From the NCBI RefSeq assembly GCF_014192575.1, contig NZ_JACHYC010000003.1, positions 798,861-862,860 on the forward strand: a stretch of 64,000 bases of DNA. Direction: 5' to 3'. The notes under the pieces were generated by a model. The model was not told where the DNA came from. It ran no database searches and saw nothing but the letters and a program-made list of their open reading frames with translations. Positions 53,027-61,910 of the stretch are shown in pieces. This stretch comes from Variovorax sp. Sphag1AA (GTDB lineage: Bacteria > Pseudomonadota > Gammaproteobacteria > Burkholderiales > Burkholderiaceae_C). The stretch's first letter is position 1. The number at the start of each line of letters is the position of its first letter. The position numbers were made by a program, and so were the translations under genes.

Positions 53027-53665
53027 GTGCTCTTGCAATCCCCACATCCGCCCATCCGCGTTCTGTGCGTCGACGACCATCCGCTCGTCCGTGCGGGCGT
53101 GCTTGCCTTGATTTCTGGCTCGGAGGACATCGAGCTGGTCGGCGAGGCGGCCAGTGGCCGCGAGGCCATCGAGCAGTTTCGCGTACTCAAGCCAGATGTC
53201 ACGCTGATGGATCTCAAGATGGCCGACATGGGGGGCATCGACGCCGTCATGAGCATCAGGGCGGAATTCCGCGAGGCACGCATTGTGGTCCTCACCACCT
53301 ACCCCGGCGACGCTCTGGCGCAGCGCGCCCTGAAGGCCGGCGCGCAGGCCTACCTCCTTAAGAGTCAAGTTCGCGCCGAACTCCTTGACACAATCCGCGC
53401 CGTTCACCTTGGACAGCGGCGTGTCGACCTCGACGTCGCACAGGAGTTGGCGAGGCACGCTGCCGGAGAGCAGCTGAGCGCACGCGAGATCGAGATCCTC
53501 GAACTCGTCGCCGCCGGCAACTCGAACAAGAGCATCGCAGACAAGCTGTCCATCGCGGAAGGGACAGTGAAAAGCCACATCAAAAATATCTTGGCGAAAC
53601 TGGGGGCTCGCGATCGCACCCACGCCGTCGCCTTGGCGTCGAACCGCGGAATCACCGGCTTTTGA
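53027..53665 (+). CDS. NarL/FixJ-type response regulator (3)
   Basis: A 212-residue protein starting at GTG 53027, divergent from the kinase at 52854. Receiver: CVDDHPLVRAG, aspartate at 62 (TLMDLKMADMGG), AYLLKSQ. HTH: LSAREIEILELVAAGNSNKS and LSIAEGTVKSHIKNILAKLG. Closely related to regulator 2, including GNSNK and the RSQ/GQRR region, so a local duplication is likely. One kinase may serve both regulators. Confidence 0.92.
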   Translation: MLLQSPHPPIRVLCVDDHPLVRAGVLALISGSEDIELVGEAASGREAIEQFRVLKPDVTLMDLKMADMGGIDAVMSIRAEFREARIVVLTTYPGDALAQRALKAGAQAYLLKSQVRAELLDTIRAVHLGQRRVDLDVAQELARHAAGEQLSAREIEILELVAAGNSNKSIADKLSIAEGTVKSHIKNILAKLGARDRTHAVALASNRGITGF

Positions 53666-53677
53666 TCGGCACCTCAT

Positions 53678-53695
53678 ACGCCGCCAAAGCGGCGT
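53678..53695 (+). terminator. Stem-loop after response regulator 3
   Basis: ACGCCGC-CAAA-GCGGCGT, a perfect 7-bp GC-rich stem with a 4-base loop, 13 bases after the stop codon. No T-run follows, so intrinsic termination is uncertain. Confidence 0.4.
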
Positions 53696-54001
53696 CATCG
53701 GGGAGACGTCGCGACGACATACGACCAGGGCGATCTTCTGCGACATGAGGAGATGGGCAGAGGCCTGACTTGTTGTTCACGCGTAACCTTCCGTCGCATT
53801 CGTCGATGGCGATCGCGAGCGAACGGCGCCTTGTTCATTCGCTTGCAACCGACGATAAGCGGTCAGGCACAGGGCGCGAAGCCTCCATTGGGACTGCGCG
53901 TCATCCCCCATTAGAGATACTTGGGCGAGCCGTCGCAGAACGGCATCTCCGCCTCGATCCAGGATATCCACGAGGTGCGTTGGTCCCTCGGGACGGTGCA
54001 A
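53696..54001. other. Intergenic, no recognised gene
   Basis: About 300 bases between two convergent genes. A leftward frame (53777-54001, TTG start, 74 codons, with THLVDILDRGGDAVLRRLAQ) looks mildly protein-like but has no ribosome site and no recognisable family. It may be the relic of something larger. Confidence 0.35.
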
Positions 54002-54961
54002 TCAGTCCTGATCGAGGAAGGATGCGACGTCCCTCACAAAGATCTCGTGGTATTGGAAATGCGAGCCGTGATTTGAATCAGGAAACAGGATGAGGCGCGC
54101 GGTCGGCAGTTGCTGTTGCAGCACGTAAGAATTGACCGTCGGCACGACGACGTCGTCACTGCCGTTGACCACCAGCACAGGCTGCGTGATGCGCTTCAGA
54201 TAGTCGGTCGTGCCGCCGGCCGCCCCCCAGGCACGTGCTGCCGTGCTGTGCGCTGCAGCAGTCTCCGGACTCACCGGCGTATCGCGATCCGCCGTTCGCG
54301 CGTGCGTTCGCTCGAAGTAGCCGTTTGCGGCCGCCTTGCCGGCATCGCTGGTCGAAAAGAAGATCGGGCCCCACATCAGGTCCTGGGGCTGATATTGCTT
54401 GGTGAACAAGTTCGCGGTGTATTCCTTGCGGACCGCCATCCCCTCACCGCCGCGCGGGCCCGTGCCCACAAGAACCAGCTTGCGCAGAAGCTCCGGCCGG
54501 TCGACCGCGATCTGCTGGGCCACGTATCCGCCCATGGAATGGGCAAGCAAGTCAACCCTCTTCAAGCCGAGGGCATCGATGAACGATTCGGCATCCTTCG
54601 CCATCGCCTCGATCGTGTTCTTCGCGGGCCCCGAACTGGCACCGACCCCGGCATTGTCGAACACGATGACCTCGCGCCCCTGAGCCAACGGATCCGTGAC
54701 CGCCGGATCGAAGTTGTCGAGATTTCCTCGGAAGTGCTGCAGGAAAACCAACGGCGTTGTCTTGGGTTGCCCGAAGCGGCGATATGCAAAGCGGATGCCG
54801 TTGGACTCCACGTAGCGCGTGGGTGCAGTCACCAAAGACGACGACACGACGGCCCCGTCTACGTTGGGCTCGCCATTTGATGCCGAAGCGGGAGCAGGAA
54901 CTCCGGTGGACAACGCAACTGCCGTCAGCGCCGGACCAGTGAGGAATCGAAAAGGTTTCAT
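54002..54961 (-). CDS. Secreted alpha/beta hydrolase (paralogue 3)
   Basis: A 319-residue protein with a signal peptide (residues 1-28, PASASNG cleavage region), unlike its two cytoplasmic relatives at 37082 and 44621. Nucleophile in AHSMGG, histidine in DSNHGSHFQY, acid in NGSDDVV. Shared features are TAPTRYVESNGIRFAYRRFG and NSYVLQQQLPTARL. A periplasmic or extracellular version of the same enzyme would process the substrate before uptake or protect the envelope. Confidence 0.88.
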   Translation of the reverse strand: MKPFRFLTGPALTAVALSTGVPAPASASNGEPNVDGAVVSSSLVTAPTRYVESNGIRFAYRRFGQPKTTPLVFLQHFRGNLDNFDPAVTDPLAQGREVIVFDNAGVGASSGPAKNTIEAMAKDAESFIDALGLKRVDLLAHSMGGYVAQQIAVDRPELLRKLVLVGTGPRGGEGMAVRKEYTANLFTKQYQPQDLMWGPIFFSTSDAGKAAANGYFERTHARTADRDTPVSPETAAAHSTAARAWGAAGGTTDYLKRITQPVLVVNGSDDVVVPTVNSYVLQQQLPTARLILFPDSNHGSHFQYHEIFVRDVASFLDQD

Positions 54962-55219
54962 GGTGTCAAATTTGGAACGGGCCCGCGCCTGAGCGCCGCT
55001 CTCTCGGCAACGCCTTCACAAGCCAGGTGCGAAGTTTCGATCGCTCTACGCGCCAAACCAAGTGCCGTTCGGCACTGGTCGCTGTCAGCATCGCCTACGG
55101 CGAACGCGGCGCCGCGCCTCGATATGGGCCGGGATCTACGTTGCTTCGTTGCAAGCATGGACGGAAGGATTAGAAGCGGCCCTCACTTGGCGGGGACGGG
55201 GGGCTGTTCCTTCCGAGCG

Positions 55220-55756
55220 ATGTGCATGGCCGTCATTGAGAATGACACTACGGGCTTCGCAACGGTTTCCCTATGTGGCGCATGGCACATGAGACTTCCC
55301 GAGTACCTCAAGCATTCAACCTGTCGGCGCCGGCTGATCGGTGCACGAGCGCAGCCATCGCGAGAGATTGAGTACGGCGAAATGATGTGCGCTTACCGCC
55401 GCACTGGGGGATTGGTTCCTGCAGACGAACTCGCGCTACGACTCGGCGAATTGGTCCAGCAACCCATCTCCCAGGTCGCCAAGTGGATCATTGCCCATCA
55501 GGTCGTGAGTTTTGTCTGGGATTCGACCATGTTCCTCCCAGTCTTTCAACTCGATTCGGTTGAATTGAGGCCTCGTGCGCCAGCTTCGGCGGTGGTCCGG
55601 GAACTGGCGTCTTCCTTGAGCGACTGGGATCTCGCGGTTTGGTTCGTCAAGCCGAACTATCTTCTGAATGGCAAGCTACCCATGGACGCGCTTGCAATTG
55701 ATGCCGACTCGGTGTTGTCGGCGGCTAAGGCGGAGCGCTATTTCGTCCACGGTTAG
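55220..55756 (+). CDS. Xre/MbcA/ParS-type toxin-binding-domain protein (antitoxin-like)
   Basis: The C-terminal 60 or so residues (ELASSLSDWDLAVWFVKPNY, LLNGKLPMDALAIDADSVLS, AAKAERYFVHG) fit the antitoxin Xre/MbcA/ParS toxin-binding domain: W-x-x-x-P-N-x-x-L-x-G-x-x-P-x-D-x-L, then A-A-x-A-E-R. The middle (AYRRTGGLVPADELALRLGE) could be a helix-turn-helix. The start is uncertain: in-frame ATGs at 55124, 55220 and 55382 are possible and none has a strong ribosome site. No RES-domain or other toxin gene lies next to it, so it may be an orphan. Confidence 0.6.
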   Translation: MCMAVIENDTTGFATVSLCGAWHMRLPEYLKHSTCRRRLIGARAQPSREIEYGEMMCAYRRTGGLVPADELALRLGELVQQPISQVAKWIIAHQVVSFVWDSTMFLPVFQLDSVELRPRAPASAVVRELASSLSDWDLAVWFVKPNYLLNGKLPMDALAIDADSVLSAAKAERYFVHG

Positions 55757-55871
55757 CGGACCTTTCTGCCAACGCGTGTCCCGACGCGCGTTCCGGCGCG
55801 ATTCGTCACTCGCGGGCAAAGGCCTCGACAGTAACTTCCAACCGTGCTGCAGAGGCATGACTCCCGAGCCT

Positions 55872-55909
55872 ACAAAGTCTTTTCAAAAGGGAGTCAATGT
55901 CCCTAGATT
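55872..55909 (+). promoter_or_regulatory. Shared 38-bp promoter element, copy 3
   Basis: ACAAAGTCTTT with TAGATT 32 bases after its first base and TCCC immediately before TAGATT, as in copy 1. It lies 100 bases upstream of the MFS gene at 56009. Confidence 0.6.
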
Positions 55910-56008
55910 CCGTTCTACCGAAGGTTGGCGCGATCTCGACGGGTCACGGGGTCCCTCGCGAGTCTCGAGCCGGCCGGGTCACGCGCACGTGCACCGCAAG
56001 GAGTTTCC

Positions 56009-57229
56009 ATGGCATCCATCACTCAATCCGATAGGGTCCCCGGACCCGTCTACTGGCTGGCACTCGGGGCATTCGCAATCGGCACCGAGGGCTTCATGAT
56101 TTCTCCGCTGCTGCCGAGCCTTGCATCGGACTTGGGGGTGAGCATCCAGCACGCCGGCCAACTCGTCACTGTCTTCGCGTTCGCCTACGGCATCAGCTCG
56201 CCTGTACTCACGGCTTTGACCGGCGGCGTGAATCGCCGCTCGCTGCTGCTGGGCAGCATGATTGCATTCGCCCTTTCCAACCTTCTCGCCTTCGTCGCCA
56301 ACTCGTTCTGGAGCCTGATGGCGGCCCGCGTCCTGCTTGCCTTGTCCGCGGGCCTGTTCGTTCCGGGATCCAATGCGCTCGCCGGCTCCATCGCCATGCC
56401 GGAACGCCGGGGGCTCGCCATTGCAGTCGTCAATGCAGGCATCACGATCGCGATTGCGCTCGGCGTGCCGCTTGGCGCCATAGTCGGCTACAAGTTGGGC
56501 TGGCGGATGACCTTTGCCGGCGTCGCCCTTCTCTCGTCGATCGCGGCTGCAGGCGTATTCTTCGGGGTACCCAAGGGCATAGGCGATGGTGTTCCGACCG
56601 CAACAATCGGCGAACGCATTCGTGTCGGTGTGCGTCCCATCGTGCTTGTTACCCTGCTCACCACGACGCTATGGGCAACTGGCGCCTATACGGTCTATAC
56701 GTACCTTTCGCCGCTGCTCACCTCCCTTACCGGCCTACAGGGCATGCAGATCAGCGTTGTGATGTTCATGTGGGGTTTCGCTGCCGCGATTGGCGTGTTC
56801 TCCGGCGGCGCTTTGAGCGATCGCTTTGGCCCAGCGCGCGTGATCGTGCCGGCACTCGCCCTCAGTGGACTTGGCTTCTTCAGCCTTGCAGTCGACGCCC
56901 GAGTGCTTAGCCCGTCGGCCGCGCTCTGGCCTGCGCTCAGTGCCGTCGTCATCTGGGGACTGACGCACTGGGCGTTCTATCCGGCCCAGCAGTCACTGTT
57001 GATCGGGATTTCGGGCGTAAAAGTAGCCGGCATCGCGCTCTCACTCAACGCGTCGTTCATGTACATCGGCTTTTCACTCGGCGCCGCGCTCGGTGGCGTG
57101 ACGCTGGCACACGGCTCGACGAACGATCTGGGCCTGGTCGCTGGTCTGGCCGAGACCTGCGCCGTGATCCTGACGCTCCTGATTCATGGACGATCTCCGC
57201 AGGGCGCAGTCTCTCGCACGATCGCATGA
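56009..57229 (+). CDS. MFS exporter, DHA1 type
   Basis: Start at ATG 56009 behind AAGGAG; 406 residues, 12 helices. FAIGTEGFMISPLLPSLASD in helix 1, GGVNRRSLLLGSM between helices 2 and 3 and SAGLFVPGSNALAGSIAMPE are typical of DHA1 exporters such as YdhP/AraJ. Related to the exporter at 33438. It has the shared 38-bp element upstream and converges on a LysR gene 29 bases beyond its stop. Confidence 0.9.
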   Translation: MASITQSDRVPGPVYWLALGAFAIGTEGFMISPLLPSLASDLGVSIQHAGQLVTVFAFAYGISSPVLTALTGGVNRRSLLLGSMIAFALSNLLAFVANSFWSLMAARVLLALSAGLFVPGSNALAGSIAMPERRGLAIAVVNAGITIAIALGVPLGAIVGYKLGWRMTFAGVALLSSIAAAGVFFGVPKGIGDGVPTATIGERIRVGVRPIVLVTLLTTTLWATGAYTVYTYLSPLLTSLTGLQGMQISVVMFMWGFAAAIGVFSGGALSDRFGPARVIVPALALSGLGFFSLAVDARVLSPSAALWPALSAVVIWGLTHWAFYPAQQSLLIGISGVKVAGIALSLNASFMYIGFSLGAALGGVTLAHGSTNDLGLVAGLAETCAVILTLLIHGRSPQGAVSRTIA

Positions 57230-57258
57230 TTGCTCGACTCAGCATGCGACGCGCGTCG

Positions 57259-58137
57259 TTAACTCAGAGACTCACTCATTCTTGAGAGAAAGAGCTTGAG
57301 AATCGGCGATGCGTTGGAACGACTGTAGCCCACAACCAAGTCAATCATTGGAACTTCGCCAGCAAGCGGTCGACTAACCACAGACCACGGCAGCAGGTTC
57401 TCGACGTAGCTGGGGATCAACGCCACGCCGCGTGTCGAAGCGACGAGAGACATGACCATGGCCGGGTTGTCAACGCCCTGCGTGGGAGTCAGGACAACGC
57501 CTTCACGCTTCAGATAAGCGTCAATAACATCTTTCACAAACCGTGCCTTGTTGGCCATGGCCACAAAGGGCTCATCCACGAGGTCCCTCGGATGAATGGA
57601 CTTTCGCTTGGCCAAGCGATGGTCGCTAGGCACGAGGACAACCAGCGGTTCGCGACCCACGACGCGGTACTCAAGATCGAAGCCAGGTTCGGCTCTCAGG
57701 AATGCCAGGTCCAGTCGTCCGCGCGCAAGGCCATCCGCAAGATCGGGCGAGTAATCGCTCGAAACCGTCACATCGACGTTCGGCAAGTCGTCGCGCAACA
57801 CGTGCATGGCCTTGGGCAGCCAAGTCATCTCCTGCCCTGTCAGGAATCCCAGGGCGAATCGCTTTTTGGCAGGGTGCGCTGCCCGCCTTGCGGCCTCCGT
57901 AGCAGCGTCCACCTGGCTCAGTGCAAGGCGCGCGTGGTCTATGAATGCCTTTCCCGCTTCTGTTAGCTCCACGCCCCGGGCGCTTCGGCGCAACAGTTCC
58001 ACGCCGACCTGATCCTCCAGGTCGCGGATCTGCCGACTAAGCGAAGGCTGTGATGTGTGCAGTCGCTTTTCCGCGGCCAAAGTGACGCTACCGGTCTCGG
58101 CCACTGCAATGAGGTACTTGAGATGTCGCAGCTCCAT
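57259..58137 (-). CDS. LysR-family transcriptional regulator
   Basis: A 292-residue regulator. The helix-turn-helix is AVAETGSVTLAAEKRLHTSQ then PSLSRQIRDLEDQVGVELLR, with the effector domain following (FLTGQEMTWLPKAMHVLRDD). It resembles the HcaR/OxyR-like branch. It is transcribed toward the MFS gene. The 256 bases upstream, to the GST stop, hold its promoter and no gene. Whether it recognises the AAAGTCTTT element nearby is untested. Confidence 0.92.
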   Translation of the reverse strand: MELRHLKYLIAVAETGSVTLAAEKRLHTSQPSLSRQIRDLEDQVGVELLRRSARGVELTEAGKAFIDHARLALSQVDAATEAARRAAHPAKKRFALGFLTGQEMTWLPKAMHVLRDDLPNVDVTVSSDYSPDLADGLARGRLDLAFLRAEPGFDLEYRVVGREPLVVLVPSDHRLAKRKSIHPRDLVDEPFVAMANKARFVKDVIDAYLKREGVVLTPTQGVDNPAMVMSLVASTRGVALIPSYVENLLPWSVVSRPLAGEVPMIDLVVGYSRSNASPILKLFLSRMSESLS

Positions 58138-58393
58138 GATGTCCTAGACCCCGAAGGCATACCCACAGGCTAAAAGGTCAATTTTTACGCGGTGGGCTGC
58201 GACTTTCATTCGCACTCAACTTCAGCAAAAGCGCGGTTACCCTAGGTCGAATGCAAGACTTGCTCTTGCGCTTCCGAGATCAGTAGACAGCTTCTTTCTT
58301 ACGCCGACCTCCTCTTCCTTCGGGCTAGAGGTCTGGTATGAGATCCGTGTCATCCACCAGGATTTCGAGCGCATGCGCAGGATGAAGTTCAGT

Positions 58394-59026
58394 TCAAGCT
58401 GACGCACTGGGACGGCCAGACACTGACGCATGCCAACGCCGCAGTGCGACCAGCGAGTTCGGTATGGGCAAGTCGATCGCCTTCGCAGCGAAGTCAATCG
58501 TCACCAATAACGTGATGTCTGCAACCGAGAAGGTGTCACCGGCAACGTAGATCGACTTGGTGAGGCGTGCGTTCATGTCGTTGAAGAGGTTCGTCACGCG
58601 TCGCGTACTGCGCTCGATGAGCGCGGGAATCTGCGCATAGTCGTGCGGTCCGGCGATCGCGCGATCCTTCAGGCCGGGGATTCGGTTTCGGATTGCTTCC
58701 ATCACCGAGGCGAAGCCTTCCTGCTCGACTCGGCGGTCCCACATGGCGACTATCGCCCTCTCCTTGGCCGTCGTTCCGAAGAGCGGCGTGTCGGGGTGAA
58801 CGTCGTCGATGTAGCGACCGATGACCGGCACTTCACCGATAGCGGTGTCGTCGTCGAGCAGCAAAGTGGGCACGACACGGCGCGGATTGATCGCGCGATA
58901 GGCTTCGCCGTGCTGCTCGCCGCTGCCGAGGTCCACCGGGACCATCGGGATCGACAGGCCCTTCTCAGCGAGAAGGATACGAACGCGCCGTGAGTTGGGC
59001 GACGAGGTGGAGTGATAGAGCTTCAT
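58394..59026 (-). CDS. Glutathione S-transferase
   Basis: Start at ATG 59026 behind AAAGGA; 210 residues. The thioredoxin-like domain (MKLYHSTSSPNSRRVRILLA, EKGL; later NPRRVVPTLLLDDDTAIGEV) carries the N-terminal serine or tyrosine that activates glutathione and the cis-proline of VVPTL. The helical domain ends VAGDTFSVADITLLVTIDFA. It is the intact relative of the broken GST at 44098. It lies 24 bases after the SDR at 59051 on the same strand and is probably the end of the SDR-SDR-GST operon. Confidence 0.92.
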   Translation of the reverse strand: MKLYHSTSSPNSRRVRILLAEKGLSIPMVPVDLGSGEQHGEAYRAINPRRVVPTLLLDDDTAIGEVPVIGRYIDDVHPDTPLFGTTAKERAIVAMWDRRVEQEGFASVMEAIRNRIPGLKDRAIAGPHDYAQIPALIERSTRRVTNLFNDMNARLTKSIYVAGDTFSVADITLLVTIDFAAKAIDLPIPNSLVALRRWHASVSGRPSASA

Positions 59027-59050
59027 TGGGTTTCCTTTGGGACGCATTGA

Positions 59051-59806
59051 TTAAAGCTTGGAGCCACCGTCGACGCGCAGTGTGTCACCGGTGATCCAGC
59101 GGGCCTCGTCGGAGGCGAGAAAGGCGATGGCCGCCGCGATGTCTTGCGGTTGGGCCAGGCGCCGCAGCGCCTGCATGCCCAGTGCCGCGGCGCGGCCAGC
59201 GCTGGTCTTCGTGAAGTTGGACATTTCGGTTTCGACCACACCCGGCGCCACGGCGTTGACGCGAATACCGCGCTCGCCCAGACTTGCCGCGAAGTGCTTG
59301 ACCAAGGTGTCGATAGCCCCCTTCGTGGCCGAGTAGGCGGACAGCGTTCCCCCCAGTGAGGCGTGGGCGGTCAGTGAGGACAGCAACACGATGCTGCTGC
59401 CCTTGCACAGTGCAGGCAGCAGTTGCTGCACCAGGAAGAAGGGCGCACGCACATTCACCGCGAACAAGGCGTCGAAGTCCTCAACCGTGGAGCCATCGAT
59501 GGAAGCGGCTCTGGAGATGCCGGCGTTGGCCACCAGCACATCCAGTCGGCCACCGATGATGGCGCGTACTCGCTGGGCCAACTGATGTGGCCCGTCGGGG
59601 GTCCGCAGGTTGGTCGCGAGCTTCTCGGCCTTGCCGCCAGCACGGCGGATCTCGTCCACCACCGCGGCCGCTTCCTTCTCGCCGCTGCCATAGTGCACTA
59701 GCACTTGCGCGCCGGCTTCGGCCAGTGCCAAGGCGGTCGCGCGGCCAATGCCACGCGAGGCGCCAGTCACCAGCGCGGTCTTACCAGTGAGTTGAACAGA
59801 GCTCAT
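59051..59806 (-). CDS. SDR-family oxidoreductase
   Basis: A 251-residue SDR with TGASRGIG at residues 14-21, NAG in VLVANAGISRA, catalytic YSATK and the ending ITGDTLRVDGGSKL. It is the paralogue of the SDR at 34888 (same FAVNVRAPFFLVQQLLP and DTLVKHFA stretches). It lies between another SDR (60020, upstream) and a GST (downstream), all leftward. Confidence 0.93.
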   Translation of the reverse strand: MSSVQLTGKTALVTGASRGIGRATALALAEAGAQVLVHYGSGEKEAAAVVDEIRRAGGKAEKLATNLRTPDGPHQLAQRVRAIIGGRLDVLVANAGISRAASIDGSTVEDFDALFAVNVRAPFFLVQQLLPALCKGSSIVLLSSLTAHASLGGTLSAYSATKGAIDTLVKHFAASLGERGIRVNAVAPGVVETEMSNFTKTSAGRAAALGMQALRRLAQPQDIAAAIAFLASDEARWITGDTLRVDGGSKL

Positions 59807-60019
59807 GGTTGGGTCCTCAAGACGGCATCGCGGAGATCGTTGCCCACCAGCGTCGACTGCTGGACGGGCCTCCCGTTAGGGTCATAGGTGGATGCGGCAT
59901 GGTGGCTGCACGGTTCGGTGCGCTGGTTCATGGTGAATCTCCTGATTGCGAGTGAGGTAGCGCCCGCCCCAGTTGAGAGGGCGCTACCGTTCGACGCGCA
60001 GCGGTAAGGTGAGGGGCTT

Positions 60020-60766
60020 TCAGCCAGCGGTCTTGCCACCATCAACTGTCACGATCTGCCCAGTGACAAAGGACGCGCCCTCGGATGCCAGGAAGAGCAC
60101 CGCAGCGGCGATGTCGGCCGGGTTGCCGACGCGGCCCAAGGGCACGCCCGCGGCGAGCGCGGCCTTATTTTCTGGAGTGCCCGTGAAGCGGTCCAGCATG
60201 CCCGTATCGGTCGGGCCGGGTGCAACGGCATTGACCCGCACGCCGGAGCCCGCCACTTCCAGAGCGGCCGATTTGGTGAAGCCTTCGACCGCGTGCTTGC
60301 TGGCGGCGTAGACCGAGGCATAGGCGGCACCTTCGTGGCCATAGGTCGAGGAGATGTTGATGATGCTGCCGCTCTTCTGGGCGGTCATTGCGCGGAGTTC
60401 GTGCTTCATGCTCAACAGCGTACCGAGCACATTGGTGTCGAAGGTTGCTGCATAGCTTTCGGCAGTCTGGTTCACGATCAGGCCCGGCTGGCCTTCGGTA
60501 CCGGCGTTGTTGACGGCGGCATCAATGCGGCCAAAGAGGGCGACAGTCTGGTCCACTAGCGACCGCACTTCGTCGTCATGCCGTACATCGGCCTGAATGA
60601 AGACTGCCTGGGCGCCAAGTTCTTTCAGTTCTGCCTCGAGGGCTTTTCCTTCGGCAGCGCGTCGTCCAGCGACGGCCAAGCGCGCGCCGCTGCGTGCAAA
60701 CGCCAAGGCAGTAGCGCGGCCGATGCCGGTGAGGGCGCCAGTGATGAGGATGACGGGATGGCTCAT
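60020..60766 (-). CDS. SDR-family oxidoreductase
   Basis: A 248-residue SDR: TGALTGIG at residues 9-16, NNAG in AAVNNAGTEGQPG, YAASK and a VTGQIVTVDGGKTAG tail. It is the paralogue of the SDR at 46071. It is the first gene of the leftward SDR-SDR-GST series; its promoter carries shared element copy 4, 91 bases upstream. The 213-base gap to the next SDR has no gene. Confidence 0.93.
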   Translation of the reverse strand: MSHPVILITGALTGIGRATALAFARSGARLAVAGRRAAEGKALEAELKELGAQAVFIQADVRHDDEVRSLVDQTVALFGRIDAAVNNAGTEGQPGLIVNQTAESYAATFDTNVLGTLLSMKHELRAMTAQKSGSIINISSTYGHEGAAYASVYAASKHAVEGFTKSAALEVAGSGVRVNAVAPGPTDTGMLDRFTGTPENKAALAAGVPLGRVGNPADIAAAVLFLASEGASFVTGQIVTVDGGKTAG

Positions 60767-61271
60767 GATTCAGTCCTTAAAAGTATGACGGTGGTTGTAT
60801 GGAAGCATCCGACGCCTTCGAATTCGAAGACCACGATCGCGCTTTCCATGGGGGAGAATCTAAGGACTCACCGTGGTCGCAACAAAGACTTTGTAAGCTT
60901 GCTAGCCATGCTTCAGGAGCATGAGACCGGCAAACTTGGAACTCGGCATCTGGCTACTTCGCTGCCGCGGTCGGGCCGGAGGCGGCCTTGCGCAGGCGGC
61001 CGAGACATGCCCAAACCTCTCAGCCTTCGTTGAGCCAGCAACTCACGAACTGGAGGGCCCGGTCGAGGTCGGACTTCGGCAAGGTAGCGCGCCGGGGATC
61101 GAGTTGACTTGCGCTGGAAAGGTGCTCAACACGAATTGCAGAGCGTTGCGTTGGTGGCCCAGAACAACCGGCGCCATCGTGCCGAGGCGGAATCCCTGCT
61201 TGCGTCGACAGGTTCACGCGCGCCGCGCGCCTTGCTGATCACAGTTGTCTCCTTGGTAGAGGGGAATCAGT
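60767..61271. other. Intergenic, promoter plus unassigned sequence
   Basis: About 500 bases. The left end carries shared element copy 4. The rest (about 60900-61271) has a leftward frame ending LDRALQFVSCWLNEG (61020-61217) that looks like a gene fragment but was not recognised. Confidence 0.4.
60857..60894 (-). promoter_or_regulatory. Shared 38-bp promoter element, copy 4
   Basis: On the minus strand: ACAAAGTCTTTGT, a perfect 13-base palindrome around the central base, then TAGATT starting 32 bases after the first A. It faces the SDR at 60020. Confidence 0.6.
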
Positions 61272-61658
61272 TCAGCGTTCCAGCTGACGACGAAGCTCAC
61301 TCAGCGCATCGGCGACGGCCGGTCCGAGGACGTCGCCAAGCTCATCCGGTAGGACCTCGGTGCTGTAGACGACCAGCGATTCACCGTCGAGGTCGTGAAC
61401 ATCCACCGTGCCCAGGTGATAGTCGACCGGGACATCGCCGCCGACAATGCTGTACTGGAAGCGGCGCAGCGCTTCGTCTCTGCTGATGTCCTCTTCGACG
61501 CGCGCACCGCCCTGCAGCAATAGACTTCGTCTGGAATCCTCAACGCTGGAGGTCTCGACCAATGGGAACCAATCACTGATGCGGCCGGCGTCATTGATGA
61601 CGGCCCACACCTCGTCCGGGTGTCGGCGTATGCGGATTTCGGATCTCCGAGTGGCCAT
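61272..61658 (-). CDS. SRPBCC-family (START-like) protein
   Basis: A 128-residue protein with the helix-grip pattern: IRRHPDEVWAVINDAGRISD, then WFPLVETSSVEDSRRSLLLQ, EALRRFQYSIVG, and a C-terminal helix (LGPAVADALSELRRQLER). This is the polyketide-cyclase/dehydrase-like SRPBCC fold that binds hydrophobic ligands. ATG at 61658 follows GGAGAAAAA. Stand-alone gene with unknown ligand. Confidence 0.87.
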   Translation of the reverse strand: MATRRSEIRIRRHPDEVWAVINDAGRISDWFPLVETSSVEDSRRSLLLQGGARVEEDISRDEALRRFQYSIVGGDVPVDYHLGTVDVHDLDGESLVVYSTEVLPDELGDVLGPAVADALSELRRQLER

Positions 61659-61795
61659 TTTTTCTCCTTGGGAAAAACCGCAATATGGCGGCCAAGGTTT
61701 CAGAATGGATAGCGCCCAGGCTGTCCAGTCCGAACGCCCAGCGGCGGCTGGCTGGATGTCATTGCAACAGAGACCGCAGCAGGATTTCCCTCCCT

Positions 61796-61821
61796 AAAGG
61801 GGGGTGCTACTACCCCCCTTT
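61796..61821 (+). terminator. Strong hairpin with T-run
   Basis: AAAGGGGGGT, loop GCTACT, ACCCCCCTTT: a perfect 10-bp stem followed by TTAA. This is the best intrinsic-terminator-like structure in the window. It sits between the start of the SRPBCC gene and a regulator remnant, so what it terminates is not obvious; it could belong to a lost gene. Confidence 0.55.
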
Positions 61822-61827
61822 TAATCC

Positions 61828-61910
61828 ATCAAGCGAAGGCAGATCGTCATCGTGTTAGCGCCGACAGGCTTCGGAAAGTCGACGATGCTTGCTCAGTGGC
61901 AGCCCGAAGC
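61828..61910 (+). pseudogene. Remnant of a MalT/LuxR-type ATP-binding regulator
   Basis: One plus-strand frame reads IKRRQIVIVLAPTGFGKSTM then LAQWQ. The APTGFGKST Walker A with the following LLAQW-like segment is characteristic of large MalT-type LuxR regulators. It breaks into unrelated sequence after about 28 codons, with no start and no HTH. Read as a short scar, with moderate confidence. Confidence 0.45.

Noticed and set aside
58138..58393. A possible coding fragment between lysR and GST (YEIRVIHQDFERMRRM)
   Set aside because: Too short, no start and no recognised family; treated as promoter region.
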